Under the pieces are notes generated by a model. It did not search any database and was not told the origin of the DNA. It was given only the letters and a program-made list of their open reading frames with translations. Source: Podospora pseudocomata (taxonomy: Eukaryota; Ascomycota; Sordariomycetes; Sordariales; Podosporaceae). Taken from it: a stretch of 64,000 nucleotides of DNA. Every line of letters starts with the position of its first letter. Position 1 is the first letter of the stretch. The position numbers and the translations under genes are program-made. Below, in pieces: positions 22,126-33,444 of the stretch. The stretch spans positions 3,224,001 to 3,288,000 of the forward strand of contig NC_085888.1 in NCBI RefSeq assembly GCF_035222375.1. Direction: 5' to 3'.

Positions 22126-24173
22126 TTCGATGGTGGGTTGGGAGTAACAAGACCACAACAAGATATATCCAGGCACCGTCCGGGGATAGATATAAAGCAT
22201 CACTCGGGATCTGGGTCTTTCCCTTGACATCTGCCGTTCCACTCCCCTTTTTGTTGCTGACCCCCTCTTCGCATTCGCAGTTGTGAATTGCGCATGGCTG
22301 CGGCGAGAAGCACGGATTGGGTTTAGACCCACCGGCCGGAAGATTGGGAAATCTCACCTGGCGTTGCTGTGGGCAGGTCAGCTACCCCCTGGAACAGCCC
22401 CTTACAATCTGCAAATATTAGTTGTGTGTTGCAGTATCTCATTCTCTCACGTTACACATGGTGTGTTGGGAAGAGATATAACTGGCTGAACCGCGAAGAT
22501 GACATTTTAGTGGAAGGGAATCAACGTGCCGGATTGCTAGCTTTTCTTTGGGTCCGGTGCGACCGCGTACCCTTCCGAACACACCGGACACTCTGCGAGG
22601 TCCTCTTGACTCCTGAGCCTTATGACAGCGCCCCTCTTTGTTGACTATTAGTCCAAGTAAACCACCACTGGTAAGGAAGTTCAGACTTCAGTCTGCGACA
22701 ATACAGAACTCTGTGGTCGTGGATCGTTTGACTGAAGTTTGAGGAGGACGGCGGCTTGAGAACCTCACAGTAGGTAAGAGAAAGTTTCTATGCAGAAACC
22801 TGAAGCTGAGGCATCTCCGAGCATGCCCAGAACAATGAATTCGAGGTCCGAACCATTCCGGATAGTGACTGGACACAAAGCCTTCTCTTGGAGCCAATAC
22901 AAACACGCAGCAGCAGAATATTTGCTTACTTTATTCCCAATTCTTTCGTTCTTGTGGTAGGATGATGGTTGCAATTTATCGTTTGGGTTCTCCCAACAGG
23001 CGGGGCGTCACGAATAACTAAACACATCCATGATGTACCTTGTGTCAACAGATAAGCCAAACAATACCAAATTTTCTCACCAAAGGCTAGGTAACCAAAG
23101 CTACTGCGTTCTCCACAAGAGTTTCAAGCCATGTGTTTAAGGAATAGACCACGCGTAGTTCCGGTAGAAGCTGAAGGGGAACCTGTTCACCTTGGTTCAA
23201 TCTTTGGGAGCCCAGGCCGAGGTGACCGGTGTATCCGCTATTCACTGACATGTCGGCGGCGAGAGGTAAATAAGACAGCTACCGGGCTGTTCTCGTTGAA
23301 AGTAGATATATATATATTGTCTCTTCACTGAAAACCATCTTCCTTCCTTTTTTGTATTTGATATCCGTCGTTTAACTCCGGCAGCTTCGAAAACAGTTTT
23401 GTGTCAACAATTGCCCTATCGTCTACCTCTCACCGCCTTATCATTAAATTCTTCTCCCGACAACCCAAAAATGGCCAACAAGTCATCGAGAACCATGGCC
23501 TCACCATCTACCTCGTGGCCGCGCGGACGTGCTCTCCGTTGAAAGAGAGCTGATCGGAAAATCAGGTATCATCGGTATTTACCTGAGTTGGCAGTGAGCC
23601 TCTGGGGGCCGGTGAGTGAAGATCAGGGTGCTGCCAAGCGGCAAAGTGGGAATTCATCAGAGAACTGCCGCTAGCTTTGTAGCACTGCGTCGTGGTTGTG
23701 ACACCACGGTCAGCTGGCTCACGGTATGTTCTTTTTCGCAGTCAACTCGTCTGAATTCAAGGTGGAGTGGATGCCCAGCTAGCTCCGTTGCGGCCGTTGC
23801 ACTGGAGCCGGCGCGGCTGAGCAGATCAACCAACAAGCAACATGACCCATCATTCCCGCTACTTCAACTGCAGTCGGTTGCTCCGTGGAATGGAGGAGAT
23901 TGACCAGCCTGAGAGCCTCACTTGCTCCAGCCCAGGCTGTGATATCATTGCAATACCATGAGTCCCACGGCACGATATTCATTGATAGGAACGCCCGGGC
24001 CACCGCATCAAGACTGCTCCTGCCCAGGTTCACGCTCAGGTACTTAATTCCCATCTGTCCCCGGCCGAAGACATGAATCTTCTCTTCCTCGACCAACTAC
24101 TCCCTCCCCCGACGCTAGACTACCTTCACATCATCCCTCAATCAACACCACAACATACCACCCAACAATCAAC
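22126..24173. other. Long intergenic with no convincing gene
   Basis: A TATATATATA run at 23306-23318 is followed by CT-rich sequence and ATGGCCAACAAG near 23471, which opens only 23 codons, perhaps the stump of a lost gene. The last 120 bases (24050-24173) are a CA/CT-rich leader for the secreted-protein gene. Nothing else supported. Confidence 0.45.
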
Positions 24174-24680
24174 ATGAAGGTCTTTGCCATCATTGCCCTC
24201 TTCCTAGGCGCCATCAGCGCTGGTGTGGCTGCCCCAGCCGAGCCCACCACGACCATTGACCTCCCGCCCCCCGCAGGCGAAACCAATATTATCTGGAACC
24301 CCAACGCGACTGACGAAAACAACATCACGGCCAGCAGCGGCGACGCGCCCAAGTGGTTCTTCGAGATGTTTGAGGCTACTGGCATCAACTGCAATGATAA
24401 GAAGTGGATGACTGTCAGACTCAACCGATATGGCACCTTCTGCTTCAGGACCGAGATTGATGTTCGCCGCGTGCGCGTCGTCAACTCCGGCGGCTGCTCC
24501 AGTATGTCAAATATCCTGAACGAAACCTCACCATCCATGTGTTGAACTGACAAATGTGTGATAGCCACTTACTTCTCTGATGAGAACTGCACCAATGATC
24601 CCCAGCACGTCGAGGTGCCTCTTCACTGTGTCGGTTATAGTGGCGGGAATTTGATCAAGTCTGTCGTTGTTGCTTGCTAA
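24174..24680 (+). CDS. Small secreted cysteine-containing protein (2 exons)
   Basis: Exon 1 is 24174-24501 and exon 2 is 24565-24680; the intron has donor GTATGT and acceptor GATAG and splits a Thr codon. The product is 147 residues. It opens with a clear signal peptide (MKVFAIIALFLGAISAGVAA, cleavage near A-P) followed by a Pro/Thr-rich stretch. The mature part holds six cysteines (INC, TFC, GGC, ENC, HC and the final C), likely three disulfides, plus NAT and NIT glycosylation sites. The intron falls right after the third cysteine. Size, secretion and cysteine content are typical of fungal secreted or effector-like proteins. No specific family recognised. Confidence 0.85.
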
Positions 24681-26098
24681 ATGGGCATGGCGCCAGACCA
24701 CACCACGGCGACATCACCCACGAGGGGAAAGAGCGCAGAGAACTGGTGGGATGCGAAATTCTAGTCGAGGGAAGGCCTGTAGTCTGCGAACCCTGCTGGC
24801 AGAGTTATCTTGGGGAGGAGCAACCGGCAAAAAGACACAAGCATTCATCTCAAATTGGTCTCGTGGTAACCTTATCGCTTCCGTTGTTGCGTGATGCTTC
24901 GAGTTGTCATCGCAATGCGTATGTTTTGTGAAGACGTTGATTTAAGGTTATCCGCAGTCAGGACTATCCTTGTTTCGTGTCGAGTGCCGGACAATCCTGG
25001 TGACTAACTGGTCGTCCTTGACAATGAGGCTGATTACAGCTCCCGGCGATGATGCGAAAGGGGGTAGGCTGTCAGTCAAGTCCGCGTCAGCCATCAAGAG
25101 CAGGTGACATCATTATGACTCACAACAACAACTTTGGAGTTGATGTTAAAAACCTAGGAAACAGTACAAGCTGAGGTGTGGTGTAGGTAGTCTCACCCTG
25201 GCATTTTGACCAGGTGACGTTGTCACCCGGAAGGCCACGGAGCAGCACACACCACAGAAGGGTATGGAATGGGAGAATGCCGGAGAAGCCCAGAAGGAGA
25301 GCGGAAGGCCACGGAAGCTTGCGGAGGGATTTTTCAGGGCCTGGACGAATTGAGGGCTCAGACGAAAGGTAGTCACCGCCGGTGCCTGGTTATTCGGGCT
25401 CTCTAGCCGGCGACTCACCGCCGGTGCCTGGTTTTTAGGGCCATCCGGCCAACAACCACTCGGCCTTGCCGCGCCAACTTTTTTTTGCAATTCATCTCTC
25501 CGACCAAGCTTCTCCTCCGCCTCCGTTCTTCCTCTCTGGATTCACTCGACCGAGAAGAATCATCTGTTCGTCCCTCTTAACGTCATCGTTACCGGTTCTT
25601 CCTCTCTTCCTTCGGTTCCCTGGAGTATCAAGACCTCGCAAGGCGCAATTGCCTTAGTTCTTTCTTTTCCGCGTCTATCCTCATCGTTCACCCCAAGCAG
25701 CAGCTCTCTTCCTCTTCGTTTCCGCGTCGCGTCAGAGTTCTCTCTCGCGTCGTCTTTCTCCCATTGTCTCTCTCCCCCTCCGTTTTCGCCAATCGTCAGC
25801 CAATTTCCCGCCATCAGTCATCTCCCGCTTCATTTCCGGCAGCCCTCGTGCTACACTGGACCATCAGCTGCGGTATTCTTACCAACTCATCAATACTTAC
25901 CAACTCATCAATATTCGTCTCCGGCACGGCTAGCTGCCCCGACACACCGACGCTTGTACGCTTGAGGAATCATCAGAATATATATCTTGATCTTCATATC
26001 GAATCACGGTATGTTGAGCATGCTTGCTTACTCCAAGCTCATCCATGTTTTTGAATGTCCATTGTCTTGATACTGACTTTCAACTCGACCAGGGCAAA
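24681..26098. other. Intergenic, short repeat, and spliced leader of the GNAT-ankyrin gene
   Basis: A 19-base word (TCACCGCCGGTGCCTGGTT) occurs twice 42 bases apart at 25373-25391 and 25415-25433. From 25480 to 25800 the strand is strongly CT-rich, as in fungal promoters. ACCAACTCATCAATA is tandemly doubled near 25879-25910. A leader intron runs from GTATGT at 26009 to CGACCAG at 26092, just before the ATG at 26099. Confidence 0.55.
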
Positions 26099-28124
26099 AT
26101 GAGTGACGTTTACGAGCAAACAGACGAGTACATCATCAACAAGAATGTCCCCTACTACGACGAACGGACCGAGGAGGACGAACTTTTCGATGAGCACAGA
26201 ATGAGGAAGGGTCTCAAGCCTGTTCAAGACCGTCCATGGTGGTTTGATGAGATCCGCTGCCAGGCCACTTCTCGCTCTGATGGCGAGGTCATCGCCGAAC
26301 TCTGCGCTGTCTTGATTAATCTGGACGACGCCAGGGAATGTCTTGAGTATTTGAAGAATGATGAGCGGAAGAGGTATGATGATCTGAGGGATTATGTCAT
26401 GGAGGATGTGGATCTGGAGGATTTGATGAGCGAGGCGGATTTGAGCTGTCGCAACCGTTACAGCACGGTTACTTCGTTGGTGGGAGGTCTTCTCACTCAT
26501 GACGGGGGGATGCGAATCAAGTGGTATAGGTCGGACTTTCCTGAGACAAGAGGCACGGGTGTGTGGGGGGAGGAGCTCAGCAGCATGAAGAACGTGCTCC
26601 TGCTTGAGGACTTTCATGTCGAGCCGGATTGGCGTGGACAGGGTCTCGGCACGAAAATTGTGCACTATGTCCTCAATCTCAACGAGACCTACTGCGGGAA
26701 GGAGGAGCTTTATCTGTTTGTTCGTCCCAGACCAGACCCTCGCGAATATTCACGCCTCTTGGGTCTCCTCAGGGGGGCTGATGTACCGGTTTACCACCAA
26801 ATCACGCGCAGAGCCGAGGCCTTTTGGAGGGCTCAAGGATTCCGCCGGGTTGCAAAGTCGGACTGGTTCGCCTACACGACAAACGCAGACCATCCCTCAC
26901 GGAAGCTCACCATTGCCGATGACGAAGCAATCGACCACGACCTGAAAGAGTTTGGGGTGCGTCCCGCCTGGCTCACCGTTGTGCCGGCCCACATGGCCAG
27001 ACTTGTCCAAGACCTGGGCAAACAGCACACCACCGACGAGGAGTGCACCGTGCTCCTCAGGGATCAGATGCCAGAGGACCCCAACCACGAAGACTGGGGC
27101 GTGCGCGGGGAGTGTGGCAACACACTCCTCCACCTGGCCGCCGTCTCGTCCAAGCTCGAGGCGATCAGGTTCATTCTAGAGCGCCAACCGCGCTTGGCCG
27201 AGGTCAAGAACATGGGCGGGCGCACGCCCCTGGAAGCGCTCGAGCACCAGCTCGGAAAGGCGAGGGAGCGCGACTACTCGCGTGAGCGCTTTTTGGCGAT
27301 TTGCGCGTGGGAGAGGAAGAACTGGAGATTCTTTGAGGATTTCCCGGGGCTCAACGACAAGGCCATCCGGTCTTGGTGCCTTCTGAGCGGCACCCCCTAC
27401 ATGGACGTGAGCGGCCTGGCCGTGAAGTCTGCGTCGGAGCTTGGGGAAGACCGGGAGGTTGTGCAGGAGCTCCTCGAGCTCAAGTACTGCTGCGGATGTG
27501 GGTCCTGCCTTGGTGGTTGGTTCAGCCAACGCAGTCAAGTGGTCCTAGCATTTGCGGCCAGGGAGATGCATAGTCGTCGGGTGGAGGGTTTGGAGCAGAT
27601 GGGGTTCTCTCAGTGGTACGATTTGTATATCAAGGACTCGTGCGACTTTATCACCAGAGAGGAAACCACGGACAATGAGCAGGCCGCATTGTGGGTGGTG
27701 GAGGTGTTTCAACATCTGGAGTTGTGCATCGCCGGAACTGACGATACAGCCCCCATGATTCCGAATCTCAGGAACATCTTGGCCAGCATAGAGGCTGCCC
27801 AAAACGAAACCCCTCAGCCTGCCGATCTTCACAGGCGGATTGATGCCGTCATTGAAGCTACCTGCTGGTTGATTGGAAAGGCAGAGGGTACGTGGGACAA
27901 CATGCATGAAGACCGGTATATAGAAGACGGCGAAGAGTTGTCGGAGGAGCTGAAGGAGCTGCCGCACTGCGATAACGACGGCTACTATTGGCCTCTCTAC
28001 ACTTACTGGAAGTCCCTTCGGGGCCACGAAAGCGCCTCCCGGCGAGCAGAATTAGTGAGTCTCTCCAGAAGTGAGAAAGGAAATTGTCCAAAGGCTGACA
28101 TGAGGTTCGTCACAGCTTGCATAG
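26099..28124 (+). CDS. GNAT acetyltransferase fused to ankyrin repeats
   Basis: ATG 26099 (AAAATGAG) follows a leader intron. The main exon runs to 28054; a donor GTGAGT, branch CTGAC and acceptor CACAG (28055-28115) would end the protein at TAG 28122-28124, about 653 residues. Without that splice the frame reaches 28228. Residues about 140-285 form an N-acetyltransferase fold: VLLLEDFHVEPDWRGQGLG carries the acetyl-CoA-binding R-x-x-G-x-G loop, and AEAFWRAQGFRRVAKSDWFA is the typical last strand and helix. Residues about 300-400 are ankyrin-like (GECGNTLLHLAAVSSKLEA, GGRTPLEALEHQL). A Cys cluster (YCCGCGSCLGGW) lies near residue 465. The acceptor of the acetyl group is unknown. The ankyrin block is shared with the broken gene at 6.6 kb. 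A GNAT-ankyrin fusion is unusual. Confidence 0.85.
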
Positions 28125-29281
28125 CTCCCTTGCATACCGGAGCAAGCCCAGCCTATTCAACCCGTCATGGGGCTCCATTTTCAATGTTTCGGAGAGGAAA
28201 GCTGAGATTCCAGCCTCGTGGGCTTTGAAGAATTGGCGCCGCTTACCTGACTCTGTGAGATGCTGATCTCAGAGGTCAGTCTTGAATGTAAATACTGTAG
28301 AACCCACATACTTGTATAATCACTAGCCTCGTTGTACGCTCCGTAACAAGATTCAGACGCTTTCCATTGCAATGTTGTCCTATCATGCCGGATCTGCTTC
28401 TATAAACCTCTCACGCCATCACCATGAAAGCTGGGAGAAATCCTGGGTTTCCTTGATGTTGTGAGGCAATTTGTATTGATTAGAAAAGTGCGGGCAATTG
28501 CTTGGAATCATGTTATTGACCTTGGATTATTGTCTAATACAGAAACGCTACCCAAATCAGTGTGCCATGCCGATGCCTCGCGACAATCTACCTGCCAAGT
28601 GCTCTCAACTCTGTGCCATACCAACGTGACGAAAACCTAATGGCTATTGGTTAGCCAATGCGACCATCTTCTTCGCCGCACCGCTATCCGACTATTTTAA
28701 TGCCGCCTTTCGCAAAGGTCAGACTTACCGAAAAAGCCGTCATATCACCGACCGTGACCTCACCAAATAGCTCCAGCGCCTTGCGGTCTGGCACACTCCC
28801 AAAATATTTGGTCCACAAAGCCTTGGGTGATCTGAGCTGAGCCGGCCCTAGGTAAGCTCGACTTTGGCTCAGGACTCCCATGAATAGGTCTTACTTAATG
28901 GTATTATGGTTTGATTTGGCGCACAAAGCTCACCACATCTACCGAAGCGGTTATTTATTCCGGCCCGGGTTAGAGCCTGAGGGTAGGTTCAGGGATGGGT
29001 TCAAGGGGTGTCTCTACCGACCACCTCACACCCCTCCCGACGAAATAGGTGATTGGCACACTAAAGTACCTTGGACTAATAGATACCCACCATATCGTAA
29101 ACCATACCTAGAGGAATAGTCATAAAGCCTTTCAAGTGGTTGATAGGTCTTCAGATACAACTAGCTAACTTACAAGGCCTTTAAAGATAACTAATAGGCC
29201 TCAAAAGATAATGGGAAGACCTAGTAATTTGCTTTGAGGGTACAATTCACAGTATAATATGACTTGATTTACACTTGCTGT
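28125..29281. other. Intergenic, AT-rich repeat-like sequence up to a rearrangement breakpoint
   Basis: No convincing gene. From about 28870 to 29281 base composition changes and related words recur (AAGGCCTTTAAAGATAACTAA and AGGCCTCAAAAGATAA near 29173-29212; GATAGGTCTTCAG and GAAGACCTAG), suggesting a decayed repeat. It stops where the conserved gene piece starts at 29282. Confidence 0.45.
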
Positions 29282-29485
29282 GTGTTCTTCCCGGCCGGCG
29301 ACAACGAGGCTTCCGTCTCCCAAGCAGATGCACAGTTGACGTGTGTTAAGGCGATCGATTTGACCACGACGTCCAATGCCACACAGACCCAGGCAGAGGG
29401 AACAAGTGGCGCGATTCGGGGAAGTGGCGTATCGATGGTTTTGGTGGGAATTATGACGGTTTTGTTTGCCGCTATGCTTGCGTAG
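29282..29485 (+). pseudogene. 3' end of a GPI-anchored protein gene, detached from its body
   Basis: Starting at GTG 29282 the frame reads VFFPAGDNEASVSQADAQL, TCVKAIDLTTTSNATQTQ, then GTSGAIRGSGVSMVLVGIM and TVLFAAMLA to the stop. A Ser/Gly region followed by a C-terminal hydrophobic tail is a GPI-attachment signal; the sequence has no start codon or promoter of its own. The preceding bases are AT-rich repeat-like sequence in no shared frame. The first residues continue naturally from the VTPILTV block that ends the minus-strand piece at 7626, so these are probably two halves of one gene separated by an inversion. Confidence 0.65.
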
Positions 29486-30278
29486 GCCGGGCTGGTGTAG
29501 TAAGAGTCTTGGCATCAACCGTTGCTATAGAATAGAGGCTTGACCAAGACATGCGTCAGTACCAAATAGAAACAAAGATTTTGGCACTCGGAGTGATGGC
29601 AGAAAGTGACCTGGTCAAACTGGGACCTGCATCAAAGCAAGAGAATAATGGGAAGCGCTTTGAGAAGTCGGGCGGCGAGGTAGTTGTTTGACAAGGCTTC
29701 TGGAACATCAGCCGCGGAGTCCAGGATGTGTGTTTTTGTCGCGTCATATCTCCTCGAGATCGACATCCCGCGGGCGGTTGCGGAAACATTGTCTTGGATG
29801 CTGCGCATCAGCGACTGTGGTTAGTGATACCCATCTTCGACCTTGGGAGTGGTTGCTTACCATCCATTGGGCATACTTTGATGCCCAGTAGCTTTCCGCC
29901 GTGAGAATCCGGACTGGATGTGTTGAACGCGCTGCCAAAAAAGGATAAGGTATGAAGTGGTGCCAGAGGCTGACAGTATTGGCCAATGAAGTGCTGCGTG
30001 TTAGATGTTTTTTCGTTGTGACGTCTGCCTGAGTGAGAAACCCGACTTCAACACGCAACATCAAGACCACAGAACACCAAATAGGGAATCACACTGTCGT
30101 TACCACAGATCTGAGAAGCAAAACTTAATTTTTCCTAGCTACTTTATGTTCCCTGAGCCTTTCCCGAATATTGCATACCTGCCTCAAGGTGAGACGCTCG
30201 TTGGCCCCTCCTAAACTGGCCGCTAACACATCGATGTTATAGTCTTGTAGCCACACGCCACCGTCCGCTTAGGCGAAA
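29486..30278. other. Intergenic, nothing recognised
   Basis: Short frames only. The last part (30190-30278) is the presumed 3' flank of the coiled-coil gene on the minus strand. Confidence 0.45.
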
Positions 30279-31256
30279 TTATATAGCCATATTGGAGAGG
30301 CTGTAAGAAATCGAGCTCCTCCGACTGCAAGTCCTGGTTCTAGAAAGGGTGAGGGGTGTGGGCGGCCTTTCGACACCCAAATCGGCTACCTGAACGTGGG
30401 TAGAAAAGCCGACCTTCTTCTCGGCAGCACCGTGAGTCAGACCCGACAATCTGTCGCGCAAGTCCGCGTCGACTCTGGCCAGATCGCGCTCTTTGCGGAT
30501 CTCACAGAGCCTTTCCTCAGTAGTGGCCAGTTGGCTCTTGAAGAATTCGACATCCTTTTTGGCCACCCCGTAAGCCTCCTTGTACTTGGCCGCCTCGTAC
30601 ATGTAGGCCGTTTTGTCAGCAAGGGACTTGGCCGCCTCGTCATTGAGCCTCAGCGCCTCCCTGAGTCTGCCCTCCGTGGTATCAAGACGACCCTGGACAG
30701 AGTGTAGTTGAGTCTGTGAGGCGTTGTATTTTGACTGGAGGTTGGTTCTCTCATGGTTCCAGGCTTCCTGAGACATCCTGAGTGAACCGCGGGCCTCGTT
30801 GCGCTCGACCAGGGTATTCTTCAACTCTCTCTCCGTGGACAAGAGGACTTGGCGTGTTTCGTTCAAGTTCTTCTCCAAGCGATTGTATCCGGAGGACAGG
30901 TTGCGATAGTTGACTGACATCTCATCGCGGGCCCTCTCAGCCTCGTGGAGCCTGGCCTCGGCAATTGAATAGGCACGGCGTGTGTTCTCGAGCTTGTCCA
31001 GCGCCGCCATATGATGAGCGGTGACCTCACGAAGACCGGCCTCGGCTGTTTCAGCTCGATGGGTGACAAGGTTGAATTTGTGGTTGAGGTCGCCGATCTG
31101 TCCACCCTGCTTCCTGATCATCTCCATGGCACTGGCGAACTCGGCCTTCTTCTGACCTAGATCTTGCCTGGCGTCAATCAAAGCCCTCTCGAGTCTGGCA
31201 TACTCGTTGTCACCACCCAGATAGGCACCTGGCATAGAGGAACGGTTGTAAGCCAT
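30279..31256 (-). CDS. Coiled-coil protein, copy 4, intact
   Basis: Single uninterrupted frame of 325 residues starting MAYNRSSMPGAYLGGDNEYA. Residues about 18-265 are charged heptad-like helix (LERALIDARQDLGQKKAEF, HMAALDKLENTRRAYSIAEA, LNETRQVLLSTERELKNTL, LHSVQGRLDTTEGRLREAL). The C-terminal 60 residues are Pro/Ser/Thr/Arg-rich (VERPPTPLTLSRTRTCSRR, SSISYSLSNMAI) and likely disordered. No membrane span or signal peptide. It is divergently arranged with copy 5 (start 32032) about 775 bases away, and both begin with a short polar stretch and an LE-(R/G)-ALI helix, so they may be an old pair. Function unknown. Confidence 0.8.
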   Translation of the reverse strand: MAYNRSSMPGAYLGGDNEYARLERALIDARQDLGQKKAEFASAMEMIRKQGGQIGDLNHKFNLVTHRAETAEAGLREVTAHHMAALDKLENTRRAYSIAEARLHEAERARDEMSVNYRNLSSGYNRLEKNLNETRQVLLSTERELKNTLVERNEARGSLRMSQEAWNHERTNLQSKYNASQTQLHSVQGRLDTTEGRLREALRLNDEAAKSLADKTAYMYEAAKYKEAYGVAKKDVEFFKSQLATTEERLCEIRKERDLARVDADLRDRLSGLTHGAAEKKVGFSTHVQVADLGVERPPTPLTLSRTRTCSRRSSISYSLSNMAI

Positions 31257-32031
31257 CGTAGGTTGTTCCTATGTACAAAACAGGTCAGCTCAAGCGTCTC
31301 AGACCGCTTCCAGGATAGCGGGGTGACGTACAAGACTCTAATGTCATTAGGCGTATGCACCCGACTGGATTGGCGCGCTGTTTAAGCCTGTGGATGTTCT
31401 TTCCTCCGAGGTACGTGATTCAAGAGATGGGTTGGACGGTGTGTAGAAGTGGATTGAGGAAGTGGTATATGGTGAAGAGAAGAATAGTGAAGGAGAGGGC
31501 AGTGAGGAGGATGGTGAAAAAGGATTGGGAGAGTGAATTTCTGCGCAGGAAGACAATATATAGTTTTACTCGGACGCACAGGCCAGCCTTCAGAGCCCCA
31601 ATTAAACCGGGACCATCTGATATCAGGAGCAGATTGATATCTACAGAAAGTTCTAAATCTTTGATTGGGCCCCGGAAAGTTATACAGGTCCTATTCACTC
31701 AAGACTCTTGATATCGTGCCTATCTCCCGTGCCCGTGACTTGAGATAAGGATCCCGCCCAGCCTTTTCTTTGTCCATTACCCACTTCCAGAGGTGAATGC
31801 ATATCAGATTGACCTATTGCTCCCGGGTCACTCCTGCAAGGAGTTAACGCTTACGGAGTGAAGAGAGGTCTCAGGATTAGTGGATAAGTCCCCGCCAGAC
31901 TCCAACTTCCTGAGTGACAACAAAGCCCCAATCGCCCAACACCTCTCCCATCAATCACATCACAGCACTGTCAAAGCTTCCGCCAGGTTGACCGTCTCAC
32001 CATCATCATTCCAACTATTACCACCGCCACG
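31257..32031. other. Shared upstream region of coiled-coil copies 4 and 5
   Basis: Divergent promoter region. Leftward, sequence before copy 4 holds possible leader splice sites near 31270-31335. Rightward, CA-rich leader with CACCATCATC precedes the ATG at 32032. TATATAG near 31557-31563. No gene seen. Confidence 0.45.
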
Positions 32032-32661
32032 ATGTCGCACACGACCAAACCATCCTACAGCGAGCTCGAGGGTGCTCTGATTCAAGAGCGCCAGGCCAGG
32101 ACTCGGGCCGAGCAGAGGCTCCACGACCTTACCCGAGATCACCGGTTCAACAATCGGGTATACTCGGCAAACCGCCTGGTTCTTGAACTGCAAGACGCTC
32201 AGCGTGACAGGGAGCTCTACAAAGAGAAACTTCAGACGGCGGAGAACGCGGCTCGGGAGTGGCAGAGCAGAGCCACTGAGCTCGAAAAGCTCGACGCAGA
32301 GGTTTCGCACAGATGCAGGATGGAGAAGGCTTTGTTCCAGTCCTCGCTCAATTCTGCCAGGAAGATCATTGACGATCTGCAACACTCACTTGCTGCCGCA
32401 GAAGGCCGCTACAAGATTACACAGGAAGGGCTGAGGGAGGAGCGGGATGCTACCCGGCGTCGACTTCTACAGGTTGCCGCTGACCATGATGATCATGCTG
32501 CCAAGCTCAAGGAGATTGAGTACCACCCGTCAGCGAGCAGCGCCATGATGCTTGAGGGATCCAGAGGGACACTCTCTTTATCGAGCACTCGGGGAGGGGA
32601 GGAAAGGGATGCGACCAAGCCAACACTCAGGCACAAGAAGAAGTTTACACATGGGGTTTAA
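32032..32661 (+). CDS. Coiled-coil protein, copy 5, intact
   Basis: Uninterrupted frame of 209 residues starting MSHTTKPSYSELEGALIQER. The helix runs through about residue 165 (ARTRAEQRLHDLTRDHRF, RLVLELQDAQRDRELYKEKL, SLNSARKIIDDLQHSLAAAE, LREERDATRRRLLQVAADHD). The tail is Ser/Gly- and Lys-rich (LEGSRGTLSLSSTRGGEERD, KKKFTHGV). The ATG context CGCCACGATG is acceptable. No membrane span. It belongs in style with copy 4, its divergent neighbour. Role unknown. Confidence 0.78.
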   Translation: MSHTTKPSYSELEGALIQERQARTRAEQRLHDLTRDHRFNNRVYSANRLVLELQDAQRDRELYKEKLQTAENAAREWQSRATELEKLDAEVSHRCRMEKALFQSSLNSARKIIDDLQHSLAAAEGRYKITQEGLREERDATRRRLLQVAADHDDHAAKLKEIEYHPSASSAMMLEGSRGTLSLSSTRGGEERDATKPTLRHKKKFTHGV

Positions 32662-33444
32662 TATGGTGGCTCACAGTGAAAGAAGTCGACAAGGACAAGA
32701 ACCAACTGCGGTGCGACCTTCTGTCAACCGTCAACATCACCAACATCGGAATTCATGCTCAGCACCAGGTTGGCCTGGGTACTTATATTGCGTAGCCGTC
32801 AATATATGATACCATTCAGCCCCTGGCCTGCTCTTTTGCTTTTGTGTCGCAATCTTCTGCTATGAAAGCTCTGCCCAACCACCATCAGTCATATGACCAG
32901 ACTTGAGATTTCCGTCAAGTTTGTGTGCTGTAGAACTTGGCGAGAATAACATCAGTCAAAGATGGCGAGCTGTACTGACTCACAGTTCATACTGTTTGAG
33001 CCAAGCTGCTACCCATGTGTTTCATGACTACCTATATGCTACAGCCAAGGAACCTTGAAGGGAACTGTTCCACCTTGCCTTACGGAAACTAAATATACTA
33101 ACAGCTTCAAGTTTTCGTCTGCTGGTGTATTAACTACGTCAATTCCAGGTTGGCAACATGGCATGTCCCGGGCATGATATTGTGAACTGCAAATAGGGGC
33201 GAGATAAAGTAATGACCAGCCACCATGGTGCGAAACACGAAGGCTTAGTATTCACGGCGGTTGACCCTTTCGGAGTTGGCCACAGTGGCGCGGTTTTGGC
33301 CTTCGATCAACAGAGAACCCCCCGTGGTACCTGCAGTACCATATTACGATATCAGTAACTTGAAGGCACCAGGGCTTCCTTATCTGGACCCCCTCCTTCA
33401 CGGCCTTATCTGGGAGTGGAAGTGAACTGTTGCTCCCGATAAGG
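32662..33444. other. Intergenic, nothing recognised
   Basis: No gene supported. A short inverted repeat (GGTACCTGCAGTACC, 33326-33340) is present. The region merges into the decayed copy 6. Confidence 0.4.

Noticed and set aside
23471-23542. Possible short gene starting ATGGCCAACAAG after a TATA-rich promoter
   Set aside because: Only 23 codons, no intron that would extend it, no recognisable product. At most the stump of a lost gene.
25373-25433. CRISPR-like or satellite repeat from the doubled TCACCGCC word
   Set aside because: Only two units 42 bases apart in a eukaryotic intergenic region; a small local duplication.
28880-29119. 79-codon frame with PGLEPEGRFRDGFKG
   Set aside because: Sits in decayed repeat-like sequence, without leader, known motif or conserved look.
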